From Sporobolomyces roseus (lineage: Eukaryota > Basidiomycota > Microbotryomycetes > Sporidiobolales > Sporidiobolaceae), in assembly GCA_016617785.1 (NCBI GenBank), contig JADILM010000004.1, positions 620,001-684,000 of the forward strand: a DNA stretch of 64,000 nucleotides. The letters are read 5' to 3'. The notes beneath the pieces are model-generated. The model saw only the letters and a program-made list of their open reading frames with translations. It ran no database searches and was not told where the DNA came from. Below, piece by piece: positions 10,204 through 19,890 of the stretch. The position numbers and the translations under genes were made by a program. The first letter of the stretch is position 1; the number at the start of each line of letters is the position of its first letter.

Positions 10204-11549
10204 TCAGATTCGCTCCCGCTCGTGATCGAGGACGTGGGCAACTCCGTCTGTGTCGTTACGGGGACTCGCTTGATGAGCTAAGTCAAACCGTCGAGATGTT
10301 AGATAGCCCGAAATAGAGCGGTTCAAAGTGTGGACCTCGTACTCACGATTCGAATTCTCCAATTCCTCGTACTTACGGGTGAATACTTTGAGACGAGCTC
10401 TGACAATGTAGTACTTGGACAAACTGGTGACGATCCCTGCAGCAATTGGAGCAACATTAGATCCTACTATGTTTGAAGACCAAGGGAATGGACACGAACG
10501 GATTAACCGGCTGTGGTACCCTGATTCCGAGTAGCTGTCTACACTCTTATCATGCTCTTCTCTATGATGAGTGAGAGTGACCTCAGCATCCTCAATCATG
10601 AGCTTGACTTTGCTCAGCCACTTCTGACCCCCCTGAAGCAACCCTTGGTTCTCCTCCTCTGACCATCGAATTGAGGCACTCAAGCGCCCCAAGGCACGAC
10701 AGTCTTGAACAAGTGTGCAGTCCAGATTGTAAGCACTCGACTCCAGGTGAATCGGATTCGATCCAAGCTCTGATTTGAAACTCTCCGGCGAACTGCTTAC
10801 TCTGGCCTGGCACTCCACTAGATCAAGGTTTGCCTTCTTGAGCCGATTCTTTTCTGCTTGAAGCTGCTCTGGCGTGAGGATTGAGGAACTAGATCCGGGA
10901 GTGGATGCAAAGGGGTCTGTGCGCACGTTGCGATACCCCGTCAGTTTCTGCAAATTGACCTGTCGGGACCTTCGCGAAGATACAAGATCAAGAGAGAAGA
11001 CTCACTATCACATAGCTTGACCGCCAGCGTCAAGAAATGGCCCGAAGCTTCCGCAACAAAGTATTCTGATACAAATTTGACGAGTTCTATGATTTCGGGC
11101 GATTGTCAGAAGGGGCGTAAGAAGCTTGACGAGTATACAAGAGACTCACCTAGCAATATACTGTTCCTCTGCCTTGAGCTTTCCGTTCGTTCAAATTTAG
11201 CGCCCTCCAATCGATACCTCTGGAAGAGGATCACGACCTGATCCTCGACTTTGTTGCGTTCTGCGTTCAACGCGTTGATCGCTTGTGGCTTGTCGAGAGT
11301 GTTGACAATCTCTTGACAGCGGAGTCTTGCTCTTGCTTCCCCGACGAGGCGACATGCTTGCTGGAAGGTCGAGGTCGAGACACGCGAAATTTGCTTGCTC
11401 GTTGGAGTAAACCCAACCATATCGACAAACTCGGACTCCGATCTGACGGTCGTTTTCAACCTGCAGAGTTCTTGTTCTGCATTCGCGAGTTCTTGCTCCA
11501 ACTTCAGGATAGTTTGCGAGCCATCGGGAGTGAAGTAGGCGCTGGACAT
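10204..11549 (-). CDS. Orphan protein with two tandem copies of the repeat, 353 aa
   Basis: Exons 11549-11150, 11086-11006, 10916-10500, 10436-10347 and 10277-10204. The start ATG is followed by SSAYFTPDGS. Repeat 1 (about residues 10-160) carries the VGFTP and QxCRxVGxxxARL landmarks. Repeat 2 (about 175-320) keeps QDCRALGRLSASIR, but the VGFTP site has drifted. Each repeat is split by a phase-1 intron before its last helical segment, and ends at a further phase-1 junction (D|NPF, N|PH; D|PF in gene A). No known domain, signal peptide or membrane segment is visible. The protein looks alpha-helical, rich in Glu, Gln, Arg and Leu. The arrangement says duplication of a three-exon unit, followed by fusion of two units into one gene. 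The function is unknown. Confidence 0.6.
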
Positions 11550-11803
11550 AACTCAGCTGTCCCGAGATGCAGGCGAGTGGGAGGAGAAAGAAAGAGAGGA
11601 GATCGAAAAGAGGATTCTGCATTTGAGCCTTTCCTCCGCGGATTGTAACCGGAGTGTCTCATCTGTTCTCCTCTTCGCAACGAAAGAAAGGTAAGCGTCG
11701 AGAGAAGACTGGAGCGCGCTAGCGAAGATCCAGGGACAGCTTCGGAAAGGGAGTAAATATGGATGAACTGCATTATTTCACATTTTCAGACAGCAACGTT
11801 CAT

Positions 11804-12917
11804 CTACTGCTTCATGACTTCATCACGTTCCTTGAGAGCTTCAGCGACGTAAGGGAGTTGAGTAAGACCCGTGTTCCACTTGACAACGGCAGGGAATTCC
11901 TTTTGAGCGTCGACACCTTCGGGAAGAAGAGCGTGGAGTCCAAAGTTGTTCCATCTATACCGTATACCGGATGAGTCAGAGAGTAAGGAGTAAGGAGAGT
12001 GAGGGAGGGACGAACGAGATGAAGGACAAGTCTGCGATGGTCAATTTGCCTCCGACGAGGTAATCTTGTTTCGAAAGAACGGATTCGAGAACGGAGAAAA
12101 CTCGTTGAACCTCCTTGGCATATCGTTCGATACCGTAGGGGATCTGTTGAAGTGGTGAGAAGGGGTTGGACAAAGGAAAAGAGAGGGCAGGGGTGGGTAA
12201 AAAGGAGAAATGTAATTAGTCCAACGCTCAATTTCGAAAAGAGTTCGACCTCAAGCTTACCTTTTCAGGAGCGAACATCTTGAAGTGAGCAGCTTGACCG
12301 AAGTAAGGCCCTTGCCCAGATGCCTGGAAGAAGAGCCAAGTGTCGAGAAGGGTTTCATCCTCGATTCCAGAGACGGTGAACTTCTTCTCGGTATCGTCTA
12401 GATGTCGAGAGCAAAGGATGATCAGCAGGGGATCTCGATGCAAAGAGAGAGAGGAAAGGGAGAGATAGGGGCGGGGGAAAGAAAGAGAGGGTGAGAGGGA
12501 TACTGTCGACTGGGGAATCGAGGTTGCGAAAAACAGATGAAAGAGGCTCACACTTCGCGACCAGGTACTTCATGCAAGCCTTGGACTCCCAAACGGTGAA
12601 GTTAGCCTCGTGATCGACCAAGGCAGGGATGCGGCCCTATTAGAACGAGTTTATCGGGTCAGAAAGATCGAAAAAGGCTCATATCTTCGATGAACTCACG
12701 TTGGGGTTAAGCTTGAGGAACTCTTCAGCCTTCTGCTCTCCCTTTGCGAAATCAAGGTATTTCGTCTCGTAAGATAGTCCCAAAGCCTTCAAAACGAACG
12801 CTACGGTCCATCCGTTAGGTCTAAAAACGGTTTCGAGGGTCAGAGAGGGGGTCAAAGCATAGAGAGATTAATTAGGGCTTACCCTCCTCCGTGAGAGTAG
12901 AGAGTGAATTGAGCCAT
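11804..12917 (-). CDS. Glutathione S-transferase, Ure2-like class
   Basis: Six exons: 12917-12883, 12820-12700, 12636-12552, 12397-12261, 12143-12016, 11954-11804; 218 aa. The N-terminus (MAQFTLYSHGGGPNGWTVAF) is the thioredoxin-fold GSH-binding domain in the form seen in Ure2/GST proteins. It continues with YETKYLDF, KLNPNGRIPALVDH and the glutathione-contacting WESKACMKYL. The C-terminal helical domain contains FFQASGQGPYFGQ, LVGGKLTIADLSF (N-capping box) and a final NNFGLHALLPEGVD. It should conjugate or reduce substrates with glutathione in the cytosol, with roles in detoxification and redox balance. The length fits the family. The first coding exon is only 35 nt. The fifth intron has a GTTCGT donor. 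The exact subclass cannot be settled by eye. Confidence 0.92.
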
Positions 12918-13613
12918 TGTATTTTAGGTGAGAATTGGAGTGAAGGTTGACGTGTTCGATGTGGAGAGGAAAGAGGGGAAGAAGTGATCTGCCGATGGAG
13001 AAAGGTGAGCTGCAGTCAACGAGCGGAGAGGAAGGCGTGTTTGCTCAACTCACAGAGATATCTGAAGGTGTGAAGTGAGTGGAAAGGAAGAAGGGAAGTG
13101 TCGATTTGAGGACTTTACGGCTTAAAGTAGATTTGACAATCAACAAATTTCGGATGAGGTGAGCGAGACTCAAAATGGCAACTTCGGATATCGCAATCTT
13201 TATTCAGCAGCATGCAGTCGAATCTACTCGATGTTGTTCTCGTCAGCAGTGCGCGAGAGTGAAGTCGAAGAAAGGGAAATTGAAACGAAAAGCTGACAGT
13301 CAAAATTTCGCGAGCGATAGCAGTTTGAGCGAGTATTCCTGAGCTAAGCGAGATGTGACCGAAAGGGCGCGCAAGGCAATTGAATCTTGACACAGCGTGA
13401 TGATGAAGAACTGAAAGCACGAAAACTCGAGATTCTTCGCGACGAGTTGACTTCTCGAGAGGACCTGTTCGTCGGTCAAGCAGCCAGGAATAGCTCGAAG
13501 ACGGTCACGCCACGACTACACTACTTGCCACGAGTGTACTGAAAGGATTCGATGTCAATAAAAAAAGCCCGATACTGCAACAGAGAAAGAAAGTAAGAAA
13601 ATGAGAAAAGAGC
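12918..13613. promoter_or_regulatory. Intergenic region upstream of the GST gene
   Basis: These 696 bp lie between the GST start and the stop of the dehydrogenase, both on the minus strand, and hold the GST promoter. Open frames here (for example 13115-13420, minus) have no recognisable content. I see no repeats or RNA gene. The A-rich stretch at 13558-13600 lies in the dehydrogenase's 3' flank. Confidence 0.4.
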
Positions 13614-14751
13614 TTAAAGCTTGCTCGAAACGACTGATCCACCATCGAGAGTGATCGTAGCGCCGTTGACGTATGACCCAGCTCTCGAGGAAAGGAAGAT
13701 ACAAGTTCCAGCGACGTCCTCTGGTGTTCCGATTCGGTGTAGAGGTACACCTTGAACGATGAGATCTCCAGCGGATTCGAGAGTAGCGGCCATCATCTTC
13801 GATTGGAAAGGACCACAAGCGATCGTGTTACTCGTGATACCTCGTTTACCGAGGTGGTTGGCGAGAACTCGACTGAGTTGATGAAGCGCTGAAAAGGAGA
13901 GGAACGTCAGCTTTTCGACGGAGAGAGCAAAGAAGGGACAAGTGAGACGAACCAGCTTTACTAGCAGAGTAAGCGTAGGTCTCGAGAGCGGGTACTCGAA
14001 TACCATCGACTGATCCAATGTTGATGATACGCTAAAATCGAGAAACGAAAAGAAAACGAAACTGTCAGCTCGATCGATTCTCACGTCTTGCTCAACCCGG
14101 CCGCGTTGGAGCGTCTTGAAAATAAGGAAGGTCGGTAACTCACAGCAGGATCTTCCCAAGGTCCTTCAGAATCAGGAGTTGGAAGACTCTTGAGCATCAA
14201 CGGGGTGAGTTTCTGAGTAAGGGTGAAAACTCTTCTCAAGTTCAATCCGAGTACTCGTTCCCACGCCTGATCGGGGTATTCGTCGTATGGAGCTCCCCAG
14301 TTGTTTCCACTGTTGTTCACGAGTACGTTGACGTCTGTAATCCAACGAACAGAATCAGTTCTCAGATTTCGCAGATTCTAACGCTGCGCGGAATGAATTG
14401 GAGGAAGTACTCACGTTTCTCTCTCTTCTCCAACTCCTTGACCAATCCTTCTACTCCCTCCAATTTGGCCAAATCCGCCGCGATTGGAACACAAGGGTTT
14501 CCTTTCACTCCCGGTAACTTGTTCATCTCGTCTGCAGCAGATTGTAACGACTTGATGTCCCTCGAAGCAATGTAAACTTTCGCTGCTCCTGCTTTGACGA
14601 ATCCTTCGGAAATCTAAACAATGAAAAGTGGATCAGCGAGGGGAGAGACAGAGAGAGGTGGGAGGGTATTGCGCACCATTCTACCGATACCTTTACCTCC
14701 TCCAGTCACTACTACGACCTTGCCTTCTACTGAGAAGAGCTGTCCTGACAT
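13614..14751 (-). CDS. Short-chain dehydrogenase/reductase (3-oxoacyl-ACP reductase-like)
   Basis: Exons 14751-14677, 14613-14415, 14334-14144, 14031-13953 and 13888-13614 give 272 aa. The N-terminal Rossmann glycine motif is TGGGKGIG (about residues 16-23), followed by an NNSG variant of the NNAG motif and the catalytic YSASK (Tyr-xxx-Lys), with the upstream Ser in NIGSVDG. The C-terminus has the typical GTPEDVAGTCIFLSS and NGATITLDGG. The enzyme is a classical SDR that should use NAD(P)H, probably in the FabG/RhlG-like cluster common in fungi; the substrate cannot be read from sequence. A longer in-frame N-terminus exists upstream but has no ATG, so 14751 is the start. The fourth intron uses a GTTCGT donor. 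Confidence 0.92.
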
Positions 14752-15042
14752 TGCTTTTGATGAATTTGATCGAAGTGGGGAGAATGAGATCTGTGGTTTC
14801 TGAGTCGCTGTTGATGGTCGAGAGTGTAGATCGAGTACTGCTAGAGCTACTGAAAGGTGCTGGGATGAAGAGCGAGCAAAGGGAGTGAGTGGAGAAATTA
14901 GAAAGGTCAAGTCGGAACTCGCTCAACTCGATTACCGATAAATCGAGTCTTCGCAACCAAGAAAACCTCTCTCTCGCTCGAGTGTAGAATGAGCTGGAGC
15001 GACCACAATCCGAATTAAGAAGCCTTTGCACGTTTCAAACCT

Positions 15043-16616
15043 TCACATCTCCAGTACTTCCTCCTCCTCTTCCTCTTCCCTCTCATCGAACAGCATCTCC
15101 TCATCTTGACTCCTTCTGCCCTCGTCGATTTCCTTCACGAAGCCCACTCCATCTCCCTCGTTCGTCCACCCAAATTCATCGTCCTCCAACCCATCAAGAA
15201 TCGCATCATTCTCGAGTTCTTTCTTCCAACCTTTCCCAGAGTTCCGTTTGACGCGCTTCGTCGACTGCGATGAGCTCTCCTCCTCCTGTTCCATGTCATC
15301 GTCGTCTTCATTAATGAGCAATTCCTCCTCCTGCTCATTCCTGACCCTCTTCCCTTTCCCACTGAAAGTACCGCTCGAATTACTACCTCGTCCTCTTCCC
15401 CTATCTGGATTGACTCCACTCGACTTTGAATGACTACCGCACTGAGAATCAAGTGCTTGAGTCGTCGATGAGGTAGAAGGGAGATGGAGAGGATCGACGA
15501 GATGTCTCTGTTTAGCGAGAACTAATAATCCTTTCTCAATAGCTTCTCGTTCAGTGATGGCTGGCTCAGACGAGGAGATCGTTGAGGTCGAGGTGAAATG
15601 AGGTACGAGTTCCTACGAGTTTATCTCGAATTCCCAGTCATTCTCTGGTTGCGATCAAGGGGGAAGATGGAAAGGAGCTCACGCTTTGTAGTCTCGAAGC
15701 TTTCGAGATTTCGTCTAGGGATAATTGACCAGCATTGATCAATGTCGAAGTCTTGAGGATATTCGTGAGAGATTTCGAGATTGAATTGAAAGAACCCAAA
15801 TCATTCGAGATCCTCTACAGACTCCAAAAATCAACATCAGCTATCTCGCGATCACGACACCGTGTAAGGAGTAAGGAGAAGGGGAGCTTTGCTGACATCG
15901 ACCCAAAGTGGATTGAAACAAATCGGAAACCATTTCGCTAAATTCTTGACTAGTTTCTCGAACGCTTGATCGATCAACGGAGAGAGAGTGAAATGGAGTA
16001 ATTGAGGATACAGGGCGAGGAGTTGGTTGAGGAGTAATCCATCTTGAGGTTCACTTTGACAATGAGACGAGGTGGGATCATTGGGAGAGGAGAAATTTAG
16101 GGAGAGGTCTAGATAGGAGAGGGTTGAGGATGGGAAGGAAGGGGAGGAAATGATGAGGGATTGGGAGCGAGCTGAGCGAAGAGCGGCGTGAAGGGGAACT
16201 GTGAAGTGACGAGATTAGCGAGAAGTTTGGAGAGGAGAAAATGAGGGACAGACTCGTGATGCCTTCTTCAGTGAGCAAAGGTTGACCTATAGCATCTATC
16301 CCAATCGCTTCCTTGTTCTATTTCGGCGCGGAGGTCAACCAAAGATGCTCGAGAGAAGGAGAAAGAGAGGGAAAAAAAAGGGAACCTTTGATAGCCAATC
16401 CGTTATTTCCCTAATCAACGCGCTACCCATTAAATCTCTCGAGGGTATCCCTTGACTATCCAAAGATGTTTGTACGTTCAAAGCGAGTTGTGAAGTATCG
16501 AAAGTCGTGTTGTTGCCTCGAGAGAAAGGAACGTTTGTACTAGCTTCTAGAGCGAGAGAAGGAGTGCCCGAATCTGCCAGAGCTATAGAAGTTGAATAAA
16601 CATAATCTGAATCCAT
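15043..16616 (-). CDS. Unrecognised protein with acidic C-terminus, 430 aa
   Basis: Exons 16616-16386, 16317-16254, 16198-15903, 15814-15683 and 15612-15043. The first two thirds look helical (ALIREITDWLSK, IPLHAALRSA, LLALYPQLLHF, FEKLVKNLAKWFP), with one stretch resembling a single ankyrin-type helix pair. The last third is polar with a basic cluster (KRVKRNSGKGWKK) and ends in a Glu-rich tail, suggesting a nuclear protein. I do not recognise the family. The splice donors are unusual for this window (GTTCCC, GTCTGT, GTCGAT), although the frame is kept through all five exons, so individual boundaries are less certain than elsewhere. It is divergent from the PPWD1 gene, with only 106 bp between the start codons. 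Confidence 0.55.
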
Positions 16617-16722
16617 CCTGAGCGAGATTGAAAGCGAGTAGAGTGAATGGTAAGAGCAAGAGTGAGAAAGAACTTCATCATTGTAACTTCTCACCCGACT
16701 CGATCAAATCGACAACAAGGGT
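16617..16722. promoter_or_regulatory. 106-bp bidirectional promoter
   Basis: The start codons of the unknown gene (16616, minus) and PPWD1 (16723, plus) are separated by only 106 bp, so transcription start elements for both genes must overlap here or extend into the coding regions. No TATA box is obvious. Confidence 0.5.
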
Positions 16723-19569
16723 ATGGCAGTATCTCCCGAAGCAGGATCAAGTGTTCCAGCAGCATCAGAATCACTCAAGAGGAAAGCGGATGATATAGAT
16801 CAACTAGATTTCGCTCGTAACGTTTCCCCTCTCTCTACACTCTCAAGCCGGGTCATGAACTCATAGGATCGTTGTTATAGCTCCCACGAATGGTGTAGTG
16901 GATATTGGAGCAGCGGATGCAGCTCAAGAAGGGAATGGAGCCGAAGAGAGCGACGATGATGATTTCGGACCAATGCCTCTCCCTGCAGGAGCTGAAGGTG
17001 CACCTACAAAGAAGCGAAAGGGTGAATCACTACCTCTCTCTCTCTCTCTATAATTCCAGTGAACTTTGCTGACGAGTTTTCGTGATTCGTTTAGTCCTCA
17101 AACATGAACGACTTTACCTCGACCGATTACCTTCAGCTGATCGATACTACAAATCCTTCATGCACAGAGATCACCTCTCTCAAATCGCAGTGACAAAGTG
17201 AGTTTTCCCCCCTCTCCCATCCCCCTCCCATCCCTCGATTAATTTCTCTTTTCCCCCTCTAGAACCAATTTCGTCCTGACTGCATCTCAAGACGGTATAC
17301 TCAAGTTCTGGAAGAAACAAGCAGTCGGAGTAGAGTTTGTCAAGTTGTATCGAACGCATTTGGCACCGATTGTACATGTTGGAGTGAGTGACGATGGCAA
17401 GAGTGCGGCAGTTTTGGGAGCGGATACTGGAGGGAAGACTGCTGGAGGGAATGAAGTAAAGGGTAGTGCGAAAGTGTTTGATGTCGAGAACTTTGGTGGG
17501 TGTTCGATTCCGGACTAATCTCTTGCACGCGGAAGCTGAATTAGGAGGTTTGATCTTCTCGCAGATATGATCAATATCCTCAAACTCCCTTACAATCCTC
17601 GAACATCTTGTTGGCTTCATGGTGTGCACGATGCGAGAACATTATTAGCTATGTGAGCTACGATCCTACAACCTTTTGAGAGAAATTTCACTGATTCCCG
17701 TTTTCGCTCAACAGCACTGATTACGATTCCGCCGCCATCCGAATCTATGATGGACGAGGAGACGGCACACCTCTGCATACGATCGAAACTCTACATCGTC
17801 AGAGTGTGCATCTCATGACCGTAAGTTCCAGAGTTCTGCTCGAAATCGAATTCGAACTGACCTCGGATTCTACTCTCTCCAAGTTCAACTCGAAATACAA
17901 CACGGTCATTTCAGTTGATATCGGAGGTATGATCGAGTACTGGGAACCTAGTGAACCATTCGAGAAACCCGAGAATGTAGAATGGCAAAACAAAGGTTCG
18001 ACCGGTTTATACGAATTCAAAAAGGCAAGTCAAAAAAAAAACCTTTGCACCATCTCCCTTCTTCCCTTGTCTGATGGTTTCTCTCGCTTCGAATCTGCAG
18101 ACGAAATCCACTCCCGTCGCTCTCTCCCTCTCCCCTACACAAGACTCCTTCGCCCTCCTCTCCCTCCCTTCTCTCCGCGTGACAATCTTCTCCTTCCTGA
18201 CCGGTCGCCTCATAAGAGCATACGATGAATCATTAGAAGCAGTTCAAGAAATGCAACAAGCCGGTACCTTACCTGCGGGGGTAGAGATCGATTCGATGGA
18301 GTTTGGAAGACGATTGGCGATTGAACGGGATGTCGAAAGGTTGGCGTTGGATGGGATCGTCGAGGGGAGAACTACGGGTGCTACAGTGGGGACTATTGCG
18401 TGGGATGAAGGAGGGAAATTCGTTATTTATCCGACGTTACTCGGAATCAAAGGTGAGAAACACAAATCTCCCCTTGTCTTTTCGCAGACTTGATTCACTG
18501 CTGACTCATTCGTGAGATGTCTAGTCGTCAATACGGTGACGAACAAGGTTTCTCGTATGATTGGGAAGGACGAGACGGTGCGATTCTTGAACGTTTCGCT
18601 CTATCAGGGTTTACCGGTCAAGAAAGGAGTTCAAACTATCGTAAGTCTGCCGCTTCATTCCTCTATAGTGTCACTGACTCAAAGCGGCACATCAGGCCAT
18701 GGCTACTTCCGAGAACCCTTTGCTGCAAGACAAGAACGAACGAGATCCGACCCTATTCTGCACGGCTTACAAACGAAATCGATTCTACATGTTCACCCGA
18801 TCAGATCCCGAGTAAGTCTCATCTCGACGCGTCAGTCACCCTGATAAATGACTGAGGCCGTACTTCTCGACTTGCAGGGATAAAGAAGGAGAACGAGATG
18901 TCTACAACGAGAAACCAACTCGAGACGAAATGTCCATCGCAGCACCAGCTATCGCTCAATCAGGTCCTCTCGGTCGACGCGCAATCATTCACACGACGAA
19001 AGGAGATGTATTCGTCGATTTGTTCCCAGATCTCACTCCGAAAACGGTCGAGAATTTCGTTGGGTTGTCGAGAAAGAATTATTACGACGATGTCATTTTC
19101 CATCGAGTTATTCCCAAATTCGTGAGTTTCTCATCATACTACTCTCCTATAGAGCTTGTAGTAACGTAGTAAAGCTCGCAGATGCTTCAAACTGGAGATC
19201 CATTAGGAGACGGAACTGGAGGAGAATCACTTTGGGGTTCGACTTTCGAAGATGAGATCGTTCCTTCGCTTCGACATGACCGACCTTACACCCTCAGTAT
19301 GGCCAATGCTGGACCGAAGACGAATGGTAGTCAATTCTTCATCACTACTGTACCCTGTCCTTGGCTTGATGGAAAACACACGTACGTCCTAATCTTTCCT
19401 CTTCGATAGCGAACCTCGCATTGACGATGATCTCACCTCAATTCCTAGCGTCTTTGGTCGTGCGACTTCTGGATTTGAAACGATTCATGATATCGAGAAC
19501 GCCAGAACGGATAAAGGAGATAAACCTTTCGATGATATCAAAATTGTTAGTATCGACATCGAATCATAG
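16723..19569 (+). CDS. PPWD1: WD40-repeat peptidyl-prolyl isomerase (PPWD1 type)
   Basis: Thirteen exons starting 16723-16816, 16881-17021, 17095-17197, 17263-17495 and ending 19449-19569; 684 aa, close to the family's usual length. After an acidic N-terminus, residues about 75-340 form the WD40 domain, opening with [18 protein letters not shown] and containing [14 protein letters not shown] and [16 protein letters not shown]. Residues about 530-684 are a complete cyclophilin domain with catalytic [23 protein letters not shown] and the cyclosporin-contact Trp in [16 protein letters not shown]1 proteins are spliceosome-associated nuclear prolyl isomerases. The intron after 18024 has a GC donor (GCAAGT). 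The start is the first ATG after the short divergent promoter shared with the gene ending at 15043. Confidence 0.95.
18025..18100 (+). other. GC-AG intron in PPWD1
   Basis: The exon ends TTC AAA AAG and is followed by GCAAGT, not GT. The acceptor is CGAATCTGCAG. The frame ([15 protein letters not shown]) is kept only with the GC donor. GCAAGT is the classic GC-donor consensus. Confidence 0.8.
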
Positions 19570-19890
19570 TGAAATTCAATCACTACATTGCTCTCATCTA
19601 TCTCGAGTTTCGGTGCGAGTCGTAAGAAACAGTGTACAGTATGATTGGTAAATTCAGGGGATCAGTTCTAAGCTTTGCTACTACTTTGCGAGAAGGCACG
19701 AGAGGAAACAGCACAGAATTGGAAAAGGGCACTGAAAGAGGAAAGGGTACTCGGAAGGCACAAAGAAAAGTGAATAGAAAGCAACAAGCACATCCGACAA
19801 AAAGACGAAAGAACTGAAAAGAGAAAAGAGAGCAATGTTAATCTGTGCGAAAAAAGCTTGATACGGATAGCGTGTGCAGTGCGAATAGTA
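19570..19890. other. Convergent 3' region between PPWD1 and the cysteine-rich gene
   Basis: These 321 bp between two stop codons are A/G-rich on the plus strand (AGAAAGGG and GAAAAG runs) and would hold both 3' UTRs and terminators. No gene or repeat is seen. Confidence 0.5.

Noticed and set aside
10436..10520. Intron with donor GTACCA in the two-repeat gene
   Set aside because: It does not preserve the frame; the GTTCGT donor at 10499 with the same acceptor does, and it aligns with gene A.
13115..13420. 101-residue minus-strand open frame upstream of GST
   Set aside because: No conserved-looking motif, no ATG in a good context; lies in the GST promoter region.
14752..14910. N-terminal extension of the dehydrogenase resembling a mitochondrial presequence
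   Set aside because: The frame is open but begins with TTG, not ATG, and no upstream exon supports it.
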